A stretch of 32,866 nucleotides of DNA from Eubacterium sp. (lineage in GTDB: Bacteria; Bacillota; Clostridia; Lachnospirales; Lachnospiraceae): assembly GCA_017541035.1 (NCBI GenBank), contig JAFXZW010000064.1, forward strand, positions 1 through 32,866, in the 5' to 3' direction. Below are positions 1 to 7,100 of this stretch, piece after piece (the first letter of the stretch is position 1; each line of letters opens with the position of its first letter). The notes below the pieces were generated by a model that made no database searches, was not told the DNA's origin, and was given only the letters and a program-made list of their open reading frames with translations. A program made the position numbers and the translations under genes.

Positions 1-6
1 GTCCAT
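1..6 (-). CDS. 5' start of a gene running off the left edge
   Basis: Only the first two codons (ATG GAC) lie in the window. A perfect AAAGGAGG ribosome binding site (complement of 14-21) sits 7 bases upstream of the ATG, and a plausible promoter lies further upstream. The start is therefore believable, but nothing can be said about the product. Confidence 0.55.
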
Positions 7-54
7 TTGGATACCTCCTTTGTTATTTGCAGTGCGGTTGGCGAACCAGCACCA

Positions 55-83
55 ATTATAACACTGGAGGTTTCTTGCTTGAA
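55..83 (-). promoter_or_regulatory. Likely sigma-A promoter for the gene at the left edge
   Basis: On the minus strand a perfect TATAAT (complement of 55-60) is preceded, after a 17-base spacer, by TTCAAG (complement of 78-83), a weak -35. Transcription would start near 48, giving a leader of roughly 40 bases before the ATG at 6. Confidence 0.5.
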
Positions 84-100
84 GCTAAAGCTGACTGGGG

Positions 101-130
101 ACCACCTGCATAGCAGGTGGTTTATTTTTA
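101..130 (+). terminator. Rho-independent terminator pointing right, with no gene before it
   Basis: A 9-bp perfect stem (101-109 with 113-121, loop ATA) is followed by a T-rich tract (TTTATTTTTATT) on the plus strand. No plus-strand gene precedes it within the window. It could end a small RNA or an unseen transcript, or be a remnant of a mobile element. A short weaker stem (GCTT/AAGC) lies just upstream at 77-90. Confidence 0.55.
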
Positions 131-143
131 TTGCTATACAACT

Positions 144-178
144 AAAAAAGGATCTGCCGCGAGGGCAGATCCTTTTTT
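144..178 (-). terminator. Terminator of the small heat-shock gene
   Basis: A 15-bp perfect inverted repeat (144-158 with 164-178, 5-base loop) has A-rich and T-rich flanks, so it can act in both directions. It starts 20 bases after the stop codon of the heat-shock gene on the minus strand. Confidence 0.85.
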
Positions 179-197
179 GGTACAGGAGGGGAAAATA

Positions 198-632
198 TCA
201 TTCGATAGTGATCATTTCCTTCTTCTCTTCATCCGGCTGCTTATTCACTGTAAGCGCAAGCACGCCGTCTTCGAATTTCGCCTTGATGCCGTCAGCCCGG
301 ATACCGCTGCCAACGTAGAAGTTCCTCTGCAGCTTGCCGGTATGACGTTCCTTACGGATATACTTCCCTTCAGAGGTTTCTTCCTTCGCTGCGGAATGCT
401 CTGCGGAGATCTTCAAATATCCCTCCTCAAGCTCTACCTTAACCTCTTCCTTCTTGTAGCCCGGGAGTTCCAGGTCCAGTTCATAGCGGTCATCGAATTC
501 CTTCACATCCGCAGTCATTCTGCCAAGGTTTTCGGGTATCTTTTTATCCTTTTCCAGATTGCAGGGATAACCGAACATCTCATTCATCAAGCCGTCCATC
601 CAGGTTCCTTTAAATACGTCAGGGTAATACAT
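198..632 (-). CDS. hsp20: Small heat-shock protein, Hsp20/alpha-crystallin family
   Basis: This is a cytoplasmic ATP-independent holdase chaperone that binds unfolding proteins. The 144-residue length is normal for bacterial Hsp20. Residues about 36-135 form an alpha-crystallin domain, with the conserved segment ELDLELPGYKKEEVKVELE and the closing beta-strand region GVLALTVNK. The start is the ATG at 632, preceded by AAAGGAGAG at suitable spacing. The gene is monocistronic, with its own terminator at 144-178. A CIRCE operator overlaps the promoter -35, so repression by HrcA and induction by heat or protein damage is expected. The family assignment is secure; control by HrcA is inferred from the operator. 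Confidence 0.96.
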   Translation of the reverse strand: MYYPDVFKGTWMDGLMNEMFGYPCNLEKDKKIPENLGRMTADVKEFDDRYELDLELPGYKKEEVKVELEEGYLKISAEHSAAKEETSEGKYIRKERHTGKLQRNFYVGSGIRADGIKAKFEDGVLALTVNKQPDEEKKEMITIE

Positions 633-730
633 AAGTCAACTCTCCTTTCATCTGTCCCGAAGTGATCCCTCCGGTTTGCCGGACATCTGCTTTAGAAACT
701 TTCGATGTCCTCTTCCTTAAGTCTGACTAT

Positions 731-759
731 GTTATACCATTTTTATCAGCACTCGTCAA
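731..759 (-). promoter_or_regulatory. Sigma-A promoter of hsp20
   Basis: On the minus strand TTGACG (complement of 754-759) and TATAAC (complement of 731-736) are separated by exactly 17 bases. The -35 hexamer lies mostly in the central spacer of the CIRCE element, so a bound repressor would block RNA polymerase. The leader to the hsp20 ATG is about 90 bases. Confidence 0.85.
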
Positions 760-772
760 TAGTGAGTGCTAA
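746..772. promoter_or_regulatory. CIRCE operator (HrcA binding site)
   Basis: The sequence TCAGCACTC, nine bases, GAGTGCTAA matches the CIRCE consensus (TTAGCACTC-N9-GAGTGCTAA) at 17 of 18 arm positions. The only deviation is the second base of the left arm. It overlaps the hsp20 promoter, as expected for direct repression by HrcA. CIRCE normally marks groESL and dnaK operons in Firmicutes; here it controls a small heat-shock gene. Confidence 0.93.
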
Positions 773-809
773 TAAATTGTGTGAACTTTTTGTGAACTGT
801 TATTTTCCG

Positions 810-838
810 TTGACCTTTCTCTTTTTTCGTTGTACGCT
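810..838 (+). promoter_or_regulatory. Possible promoter of the small lipoprotein gene
   Basis: TTGACC (810-815) is followed after 17 bases by TACGCT (833-838), a poor -10. A better-looking GATAAT at 839-844 is too far from this -35. It is the best candidate upstream of the lipoprotein start at 998, but weak. The rest of 773-997 shows no gene. Confidence 0.3.
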
Positions 839-997
839 GATAATGCAGCAGGAAAGAACGAAAATCAAGATAAAACCGTTCTCCGGTCTGCAGTGTATTT
901 TACGGAGCTGTTCATAAATCACTTTGCTTTTGGGCGCAGGACAGGCTCTTATAGGCAAAGAAGAAACTCTTCTCTTTTCAGGAAAGGAAATGTGATC

Positions 998-1204
998 ATG
1001 AAGCGTAAGATCATTATCATCGGCACATTATTGACTCTCGGTGCAGCTTCCCTTCTTACAGGCTGTGAACATAAAGTACCTCAGGTAGAGGAAGCCAGCA
1101 TCGGCACGAAGCTGATCGACCAGGCACGCGACGCCGTGGATCAGGCAAATCAGAGCATTCCATCGAATCCGGATGACCTTGTTCATTCCCTGACGGGAGA
1201 CTGA
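998..1204 (+). CDS. Small secreted lipoprotein of unknown function
   Basis: The 68-residue product starts at ATG 998 behind GGAAAGGAAATG. An in-frame upstream extension exists but lacks a better site. It opens with a lipoprotein signal: MKRK, a hydrophobic stretch, then the lipobox LLTGC with the acylated cysteine near residue 22. The mature part is only about 46 residues, acidic and Ala/Gln-rich, ending NPDDLVHSLTGD, with no domain I recognise. It should be anchored to the outer face of the cytoplasmic membrane. It is isolated on the plus strand between two minus-strand genes and ends before an 18-bp perfect hairpin. The lipobox makes it credible as a real gene; its role is unknown. Confidence 0.75.
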   Translation: MKRKIIIIGTLLTLGAASLLTGCEHKVPQVEEASIGTKLIDQARDAVDQANQSIPSNPDDLVHSLTGD

Positions 1205-1284
1205 TCAGACTCGTTGCCCCAACAGCTTATCTGCCGTGACAATTTCATCTCGTACAGCCGGCATTCAATCCATAACGGCACATT

Positions 1285-1330
1285 CACGGAAAAAGCAGGA
1301 GAAATGCAAACCTCTCCTGCTTTTTCCGTG
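1285..1330. terminator. Shared bidirectional terminator
   Basis: An 18-bp perfect inverted repeat (1285-1302 with 1313-1330, 10-base loop) contains internal A5 and T5 runs. It lies between the convergent lipoprotein gene and tatD and probably terminates both. Confidence 0.85.
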
Positions 1331-1373
1331 TCACCCACCGGTCAATTGTTTCTCCGCAAGCAGCGGGTCCTTT

Positions 1374-2168
1374 TCATCCCTCTTTCAGCCGGAATACTCT
1401 TCTTGTATTCTCCATAAGACAGGGGATCAGTTCTTCCTCGGAAATATGCATATACTCCGCCAGTGCTTTCACTACATAAATTACATTTTCAGGGACATTG
1501 GTCCTGCCAAGTCCGGACACGTTCCGCGGTGTCAGATACGGTGCATCCGTTTCCACAAGAATCCGGTCCTTTGGAATAACCTGTACAGCATCCCGCAGCT
1601 CATCGGCTCTCCTGTCATCAGTGATCCAGCCGGTGACTCCGATAGAAAAGCCCATTTCCAGATAGGCTTCCGCCGTCTTTCTGTCTCCGGTAAAGCAATG
1701 TACCACCGATCGTTCCGCCACCTTCGGTGCAGAACGAAAGATGGCGGTGAAATCATCCGCTGCATCTCTTTCATGGAGGAACATGGGGACTCCCCTCTCC
1801 TCCGCCAAAGCCACAAAGGCTTCCAGTGTATTCAGCTGGTTCTTCTTTTCACTGAACATGCGGTTATAATCGAGACCGCACTCTCCGACAGCTACAACCC
1901 GCGGATTCTCCGTAATGATCCGCCGCACCTCTTCCAGATCCTCTTTCCTGAAATCATCCGCATTATGGGGATGAAGGCCAGCGGTTCCGAATACCGTGAT
2001 CTCCGTGTGTTCCCGAAGAAAAGCATCAATCATACGGTTTTCCTTCGGATCCGATCCGGTGAGGATACAGGTCACCCCCTGCTCCGCAGCCCGTTGCAGC
2101 ACCTTTTCCGGATGCTTGAACTGCCGGGAGAACAGGTTCAGGCCGATATCATAGTATTTTCCAGTCAT
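1374..2168 (-). CDS. tatD: TatD family metal-dependent DNase
   Basis: This is a cytoplasmic TIM-barrel metallohydrolase with 3'-5' exonuclease/DNase activity in the family, linked to DNA repair and turnover. The 264 residues match the roughly 260 of E. coli TatD. The N-terminus YYDIGLNLFSRQF is of the TatD type proper rather than the YcfH THCHLD type. Likely metal and catalytic residues are H66/H68 (GLHPHN), E96 (GECGLDYNR), H132, H157 (HCFTGD) and D208 (ETDAPYLTP). I chose ATG 2168, preceded by AAGGAT; the open frame continues 25 codons upstream only through the repeat region. It is the last gene of the minus-strand series and ends at the shared terminator. Confidence 0.93.
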   Translation of the reverse strand: MTGKYYDIGLNLFSRQFKHPEKVLQRAAEQGVTCILTGSDPKENRMIDAFLREHTEITVFGTAGLHPHNADDFRKEDLEEVRRIITENPRVVAVGECGLDYNRMFSEKKNQLNTLEAFVALAEERGVPMFLHERDAADDFTAIFRSAPKVAERSVVHCFTGDRKTAEAYLEMGFSIGVTGWITDDRRADELRDAVQVIPKDRILVETDAPYLTPRNVSGLGRTNVPENVIYVVKALAEYMHISEEELIPCLMENTRRVFRLKEG

Positions 2169-2206
2169 AATATTTATATCCTTTTTTTTGCAGAAACCGG
2201 TTCTGG

Positions 2207-2390
2207 AATCCTGCAGGAACTCTCTCCCGCTACAGCCACTCACGGTCCCACAGGAATTCTCCCTCTTCTGCAGCCACTCAACAGTTCAAGAAATCCTACA
2301 GGAACTCTCCCTCCTCCTGCAGCCATTCAACGGTTCAAAAAATCCTACAGGAACTCTCCCTCCTCCTGCAGCCATTCAACGGTTAATTCC
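2207..2390. repeat. Decaying tandem copies of the 3' end of the upstream gene
   Basis: About four copies of a 37-49 bp unit lie head to tail. The core TCCTACAGGAACTCTCCC recurs at 2209, 2246, 2294 and 2343. The rightmost copy is the last dozen codons plus stop of the 124-residue gene. The next copy is nearly identical (period 49), and the two nearer tatD are diverged and shorter. The array fills the gap between that gene and tatD. Confidence 0.9.
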
Positions 2391-2719
2391 TCGGGTTTCA
2401 GCTTTCCTTCCCTGATCTCCCGGAACATTTCCGCCAACTCCTCATCCGTCATGGTGCGGATGTGGTCGCCCCGGGTAATGATCACCGGACGGTCATTCTT
2501 TGCGTCATCAGCCAGACCCTCCAGCTCCTCTTCCGTCACGTTGTACAGCTCCATCAGCACATAACGCATCTCCATGAGACGGCCGTACATATTCTCCAAT
2601 GTGATGAACGCATTCGGATCCGCAAGGCTCTCCAGATAGTTATGGAACATGATCCGGTAACGAATCTTATACAGATTCAGTGCCTGCTCAAAGCTGAGGG
2701 TTTCGCGCATTTCATCCAT
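2345..2719 (-). CDS. Small acidic helical protein of unknown function
   Basis: The 124-residue product starts at ATG 2719 with a clear AAGGAG nine bases upstream. It is hydrophilic, Glu/Met/Leu-rich and predicted mostly helical, with no signal peptide or membrane segment, so it is probably cytoplasmic. I do not recognise a family. The last residues, TVEWLQEEGEFL, are encoded by a segment duplicated several times just after the stop codon. It lies 46 bases after the ABC ATPase gene and before tatD on the same strand, so it is probably co-transcribed with them. It could be an accessory of the transporter or simply a housekeeping gene of unknown role. Confidence 0.8.
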   Translation of the reverse strand: MDEMRETLSFEQALNLYKIRYRIMFHNYLESLADPNAFITLENMYGRLMEMRYVLMELYNVTEEELEGLADDAKNDRPVIITRGDHIRTMTDEELAEMFREIREGKLKPEELTVEWLQEEGEFL

Positions 2720-2765
2720 AGTTTTCTACTCCTTCTTTATCACTTTTCGCACGTATAATGCTTTT

Positions 2766-3386
2766 TTAATCGTTCCCGGAGGCTACATTGATCCTTATCC
2801 AATCCGGGAAATGAAATCCCTCATGATCCGACGCAAGTACAATCCTTCCTTCACCCTTTTCGGAAATGTACTTCTTCACCAGATCACCCGCTCCCTCATC
2901 CAACCCGGAGAAGGGTTCATCCAGAAGGATTACTTTACTCTTCTGCAGCATGGCCCGTACCAGAGCAACGCGCCGCTGCTCTCCGCCGGAAAGCTTTCCG
3001 GCCGGCCGGTCCGGATCCGTTTCCGGCAAAACCTTCGACAGCTCCTGCCGGATAGCCGCATCAGCTATTTCATTCCGCAATGTGATACGAACATTTTCCA
3101 CTGCACTCCGCTCCGGAAGAAGGCGGTTTTCCTGAAAAAGAAATCCGATTCCTTCCTGATCCCGGAAACTCTGCGGCGTAAGCTCTCCCTTTTCCTCTGA
3201 CCAAAAGACAGCCTTTCCCCGGTACTCCAGCTCCAAACCTGTCAGCACACGGAACAGGGTAGTCTTTCCGCTGCCGGAGACACCCGTTACCACGGCATGG
3301 TCTCCGTCTTTCAGATGAAAGCTGATTGCTCCAAGGCGGCAGTTTTCTTCTGTATGTACACTCAGATTCTCAACGATGATCTCCAT
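2766..3386 (-). CDS. ABC transporter ATP-binding protein, NitT/TauT (SsuB/TauB) type
   Basis: This subunit hydrolyses ATP on the cytoplasmic face to drive import through the permease encoded upstream. The 206 residues are short for the family (usually about 240-260), but all core motifs are present: Walker A GVSGSGKT (35-42), Q-loop Q85 in FLFQENRLLP, signature LSGGE (132-136), Walker B VILLDE (152-157) and H-loop H188. The start ATG 3386 is the only option downstream of an in-frame stop. Its AAGGAG lies about 14 bases away, a longer spacing than usual, and belongs to the last unit of a 32-bp repeat array. The substrate-binding and permease genes precede it. The ligand cannot be read from the sequence. 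Confidence 0.93.
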   Translation of the reverse strand: MEIIVENLSVHTEENCRLGAISFHLKDGDHAVVTGVSGSGKTTLFRVLTGLELEYRGKAVFWSEEKGELTPQSFRDQEGIGFLFQENRLLPERSAVENVRITLRNEIADAAIRQELSKVLPETDPDRPAGKLSGGEQRRVALVRAMLQKSKVILLDEPFSGLDEGAGDLVKKYISEKGEGRIVLASDHEGFHFPDWIRINVASGND

Positions 3387-3390
3387 AGCG

Positions 3391-3511
3391 GGAAACTATT
3401 CTCCTTCATCACACGCCACATCGGAAACTGTTCTCCTTCATCACACGCCACACCGGAAACTGTTCTCCTTCATCACACGCCTCATCGGAAACTGTTCTCC
3501 TTCATCACACG
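3391..3511. repeat. Four 32-bp tandem repeats carrying ribosome binding sites
   Basis: Units at 3391, 3423, 3455 and 3487 (the last about 25 bases) are nearly identical; each starts GGAAACTGTTCTCCTTCATC. Read on the minus strand, every unit contains ATGAAGGAGAACAGTTTCC, that is, a Shine-Dalgarno-like AAGGAG inside a mini-ORF opening MKENSF. In the middle units the mini-ORF stop overlaps the next ATG as TGATG. The array lies between the permease and ATPase genes. The rest of the 181-base gap (3512-3567) shows nothing recognisable. Confidence 0.93.
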
Positions 3512-3567
3512 ATCGATTCCTCGCTTCCGCCCGGGATAACACTAATTTTGTGGCCGAAGAATCTGTT

Positions 3568-4308
3568 TCAACTCTCCGGCGTCCGAAGAAATCCTGCTTT
3601 CTTCAGCACCAGAAAAAGGATCTTCTCAACAACCCATGACAGCAGGATCACTGTTGCTGTCCAGGCAAAAAGCTCTGCCGTTTCCAGATAGATCTTGGCG
3701 CGATACATCTCATTTCCGATGGTCAGCCGTGCCTGGCCGATCACCTCCGCTGCAATGCCGCTCTTAAAGCCCATGCCCACGGCAAGAGAAAAAGCCGCGG
3801 CAATCTGGGCCCGGAGCTGTGGCAGTTCCACATAGGTAAACCTGCGAAAGCCCGTGATCCGATACACCAGTGTCAGCTCCGTCAGCTCCCGGCTCATCCC
3901 CTGAAGCCCCTTCTGTATATTCAGATAAGCGATGGGAAATGTCACCAGGACAACCACCGCAAAGGCTACCCATTCATTTCCGAACCAGATGAGAAGCAGG
4001 ATGACAAAGCTCGCCACCGGTATTGCTTTTCCGAGACTGATAACCGGTGACAGAAAATCCCCCAGCAGTTTCTTCCTGTGTCCCGCATAGGCAAGAAGAA
4101 AGCCCATGCCTGTTCCGAGAAGGATTCCCAAAAGGATCCTGCCAAGGGTACGAAGCATCGTCAGCCAGAAATCCCCGGTCAACGCCAGCTTTCCCAGCGC
4201 CTGTACGCTCTCCCACGGACCTGCCAGAAGCACGGAATTATGTACCAGCAGAGAAATTCCCTGCCAGAGCAGAAGCCAGATAAAAATGATCAGAAGCTTT
4301 CTTTTCAT
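3568..4308 (-). CDS. ABC transporter permease, NitT/TauT type
   Basis: This is the inner-membrane channel subunit of a binding-protein-dependent importer. The 246-residue length is typical. Hydrophobic segments lie near residues 5-22, 58-75, 96-110, 114-128, 172-190 and 212-232. The segment GKAIPVASFVILLLIWFG and the later EAA-loop-like region around GMGFKSGIAAEVIG identify the SsuC/TauC/NrtB branch. The start ATG 4308 has a modest site (AAGCGGGA). The gene begins 20 bases after the binding-protein gene and is followed by the repeat array and the ATPase. Substrates in this branch include sulfonates, nitrate and pyrimidine thiamine precursors; I cannot choose among them. Confidence 0.93.
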   Translation of the reverse strand: MKRKLLIIFIWLLLWQGISLLVHNSVLLAGPWESVQALGKLALTGDFWLTMLRTLGRILLGILLGTGMGFLLAYAGHRKKLLGDFLSPVISLGKAIPVASFVILLLIWFGNEWVAFAVVVLVTFPIAYLNIQKGLQGMSRELTELTLVYRITGFRRFTYVELPQLRAQIAAAFSLAVGMGFKSGIAAEVIGQARLTIGNEMYRAKIYLETAELFAWTATVILLSWVVEKILFLVLKKAGFLRTPES

Positions 4309-4328
4309 GAAAAATCCCGCTTACGTTC

Positions 4329-5357
4329 TTAATTACTGAAGTAAAAATCCTCCTGCGGCATGGCTCCACCCACCGACTTCGGATCCTGATCAAAAAGCAC
4401 CTGCAGATAACCGCTGACGATCCTCTTCATTTCCGAACCGGATATGGTAACGATATTGCACTCCGGGAGCGCCTTTTTCGCAATGGGTGCTTTTTCAATG
4501 ATCCCGTATTCCGCGATCAGTTCCGCGGTAGCATCCTCATCTGTCTTACCGCGTCCGGCACTCTTTACGGCTTCCTTCATAAACTGATCAACCGCATCCG
4601 GATACTTCTCCAGGATCTCGCTTCTCACGATGGTAACTCCCGTGATCAGCTCGGAATCCACATCCAGCTGATCCCAGGCATCCGTCAGGGAAAAGGCTTT
4701 CTTCACCGCATCATTCTGGACCTGCGCCACAGTGGCAAAGGGCTGGGGGAGAATGGCGATCTTTTTCGGATCTTCCTTCAGGATCGATGCGATCTCTGTT
4801 GCCTCGGATTTAAACTCGACATTGCAATCCGTCACCCCATACCCCTTCAGAAGGTATTTCAGTACATATTCCGGTGTCGTTCCCTGGCCTGTGGAAAGAA
4901 CGGTCTTCCCGGCAAGATCCTTGATGGATTTGATGCTTTCGTCTCCGGTCACACATTCCAGCACGCCCATGGTATTGATATAAAGCACCTTAACCTTGCC
5001 CTCGGTCTTCTTGTACAGAACCGCTGCCAGATTCGCCGGAACCAATGCGATATCCAGATCCCCGGAAATGACTCCCGCCGCGATCACATCCGCCTGGGTC
5101 TCCATGGTAAAGGAATATTTCCCTTCCGTTTCACCCTTCTCCGACCATTTCATCAGATTGACGAGTCCCATGGTTGTAGGGCCCTTCAGGGACCCGATGC
5201 GCAGAGTGACTTCCTCCTTTGCCTTTTCCGTCTCCTTTTCGGAAACCGCTTCCGTGGCTCCTCCTTCCTTATTCCCGCATGCACCAAGAATAAGAGTCAT
5301 CACTAGAATAAGGGTCAGCGAAAAAACCCTGAATACCGCCTTCTTTAACCTCTTCAT
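4329..5357 (-). CDS. Substrate-binding lipoprotein of the NitT/TauT-type importer
   Basis: This extracellular lipid-anchored receptor delivers ligand to the adjacent permease. The 342-residue protein has a lipoprotein signal with lipobox LGAC (acylated C27), then a short Glu/Lys-rich tether. The mature domain begins TLRIGSLKGPTTMGLVNLM, the usual opening of NMT1/TauA-like periplasmic-binding folds. Other landmarks are DIALVPANLAAVLY, GKTVLSTGQGTTPEYVL and ILPQPFATVA. It starts 21 bases after the esterase stop and leads the order binding protein, permease, ATPase. The esterase and NRPS upstream on the same strand raise the possibility that the ligand is related to their product, which is inference only. 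Confidence 0.93.
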   Translation of the reverse strand: MKRLKKAVFRVFSLTLILVMTLILGACGNKEGGATEAVSEKETEKAKEEVTLRIGSLKGPTTMGLVNLMKWSEKGETEGKYSFTMETQADVIAAGVISGDLDIALVPANLAAVLYKKTEGKVKVLYINTMGVLECVTGDESIKSIKDLAGKTVLSTGQGTTPEYVLKYLLKGYGVTDCNVEFKSEATEIASILKEDPKKIAILPQPFATVAQVQNDAVKKAFSLTDAWDQLDVDSELITGVTIVRSEILEKYPDAVDQFMKEAVKSAGRGKTDEDATAELIAEYGIIEKAPIAKKALPECNIVTISGSEMKRIVSGYLQVLFDQDPKSVGGAMPQEDFYFSN

Positions 5358-5378
5358 TTTCTCATTCCACCTCTATCG

Positions 5379-7028
5379 TCACTTCTTCTTCAACATTAGC
5401 AGGATACCGGTTCCGATACCTGCCAGCAGGAGGCACGTCGCCGCAGTCAACCCCTGCACATAAGGAACATTCAGATCCATATCCATGTATGATCCGTTCA
5501 AATGGTACTTCAGGATCGGCATCAGCTTCTGCCGCTGTCCCGGCTTGATGTGCTCCTTCATTTCCGCCTGCTCACCCAGAACCATCATGCTGCGGTGCTT
5601 CTTATACTCCCGCCAGGGAATGCCCTCCACGGAGGGGTTTCCCGTACGGGCAAAGTTCGCCCACATATCCATGGTCCGCTTCACCAGCTTCGGATCAGCA
5701 GGCTCGCCGGTATAGATCGTTTCCTGAGGATTTCCGAATACATACGCCAGCTCAACCGCATGACAGGCCCCTCGATAGGGAAGTGTGGAAGGAATGGTCC
5801 AATAATAAATGTACGCCTTCCCGCCATGATGAATATGTCCTTCCGCCTGTCGCAGCATGGGAAGCCGGAACATGATCTCTCCGTAGAATTCCGCCATCAT
5901 CCAGATGGGATGCTTCTTGCCTTCCTTGATGAAGCTTTTCACCCTCTGCTGGTCCCAAATGGACATCCTTTTCAGATTATTCTCAAACATCACCGGGAGA
6001 CCGAGACGATACGGCACGATGCCGCCAAGCTCACCAACCCAGTAATTGGATTCATTTGCATTGGTCCCCATCATAACATCCAAATGGGCCGTTTCACCTT
6101 CCAGCCAGCTCTTATACGGATTCAGGGGAATCAGCACTCCATCCCTCTGAGGAAAATTATTGTACTGATTGATCGCATGGTTCACTTTCCTGAGCTCGTC
6201 CTCCGAAAGCGCCATCAGATCATCCATCGTCCTGGCACCGCTTTCCTTAAGCAGTTTTTCCGTAAAGTTCCGGCATTCCTTCTTGGAATATGTCAGAGCC
6301 ACCGAGCCGCTCTCCGCGATCACACGCCGGAACAACCCCCGGGCAGCCGGAGTGATGGGAAGCAGGGAAACGCTTCCTCCTCCCGCCGACTCCCCGAAGA
6401 TCGTTACCGCATCGGGATTTCCTCCAAAGGAACGGATATTCTTTTTTACCCACCGAAGCGCGGCGATCTGATCCCAGATACCAAGGTTCGGTGCATCAGG
6501 ATAATCCTCTCCTCCCGGAACATCGGAAAAATCAACAAAACCCATGAGTCCGGTCCGATAGCCCACAGTCACCATAATGATATCCGGATTCGCACGGACA
6601 AAATTCGTACCGTCGTAAATCGGATCCGCAGTCCCGCCCCAGCCGTAGGAGCCACCATGGAAAAAGACCATGACGGTCTTATTCTTCTCTGTATTGGCGG
6701 TATTCACCCAGATATTCAGATACAGGCAATCCTCTCCCTGGGGATAGTAGGATGCTCTTTCTGTCTCCCACTCCGTTTGAATGGGACTTTTCCCGTTATA
6801 ATACGCTTCATAAACTCCGGCATCATGACCGGCAAGACGAGGCTTCTTCCAGCGAAGCGCGCCCACCGGCGGCTTGGCAAAGGGAATCCCCTTAAAAATC
6901 AGAATCCCATCCTCTGTCTTTTTCCCGACAAAAGTACCATTATGGCACTTCGCAGCAAGCGAGGGATCAAAATCCCCCGCCAGCAGTTTATTGACGCCGA
7001 AGCTGTCATGTATTTCCTGATTTGTCAC
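5379..7028 (-). CDS. Type-B carboxylesterase with C-terminal membrane anchor
   Basis: This alpha/beta hydrolase cleaves carboxylic esters. The 549 residues show the type-B esterase/PnbA layout: oxyanion loop HGG (124-126), nucleophile S214 in GESAG, acid E326 in GTNANES and H423 in GACHAVEL, so the triad looks intact. No signal peptide is visible. The last 25 residues form one hydrophobic helix (about 525-546) ending KKK, which suggests a tail anchor with the enzyme on the cytoplasmic side. The start is GTG 7028 with AGGAG six bases upstream. It follows the NRPS after a 72-base gap containing a strong hairpin and precedes the importer by 21 bases. Its natural substrate is unknown. Confidence 0.92.
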   Translation of the reverse strand: MTNQEIHDSFGVNKLLAGDFDPSLAAKCHNGTFVGKKTEDGILIFKGIPFAKPPVGALRWKKPRLAGHDAGVYEAYYNGKSPIQTEWETERASYYPQGEDCLYLNIWVNTANTEKNKTVMVFFHGGSYGWGGTADPIYDGTNFVRANPDIIMVTVGYRTGLMGFVDFSDVPGGEDYPDAPNLGIWDQIAALRWVKKNIRSFGGNPDAVTIFGESAGGGSVSLLPITPAARGLFRRVIAESGSVALTYSKKECRNFTEKLLKESGARTMDDLMALSEDELRKVNHAINQYNNFPQRDGVLIPLNPYKSWLEGETAHLDVMMGTNANESNYWVGELGGIVPYRLGLPVMFENNLKRMSIWDQQRVKSFIKEGKKHPIWMMAEFYGEIMFRLPMLRQAEGHIHHGGKAYIYYWTIPSTLPYRGACHAVELAYVFGNPQETIYTGEPADPKLVKRTMDMWANFARTGNPSVEGIPWREYKKHRSMMVLGEQAEMKEHIKPGQRQKLMPILKYHLNGSYMDMDLNVPYVQGLTAATCLLLAGIGTGILLMLKKK

Positions 7029-7050
7029 TTTTTACTCCTGACTGCCCTCA

Positions 7051-7073
7051 CCCCGGATGCCGAGCATCCGGGG
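7051..7073. other. GC-rich hairpin between NRPS and esterase genes
   Basis: A 10-bp perfect stem (CCCCGGATGC with GCATCCGGGG, loop CGA) lies between the NRPS stop and the esterase ribosome binding site. No U-tract follows on the minus strand, so it is not a standard terminator. It could be an mRNA processing or stability element, or partly attenuate transcription. Confidence 0.6.
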
Positions 7074-7100
7074 TTTCAGGATACTGAACCAATATCCATG

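Noticed and set aside
830-1204. Longer form of the small lipoprotein starting at 830
   Set aside because: The extra 56 residues have no protein character, and they would bury the lipoprotein signal that sits correctly after ATG 998.
3391-3511. The 32-bp repeats as a CRISPR array
   Set aside because: The units are directly adjacent with no spacers between them, and no cas genes are present.
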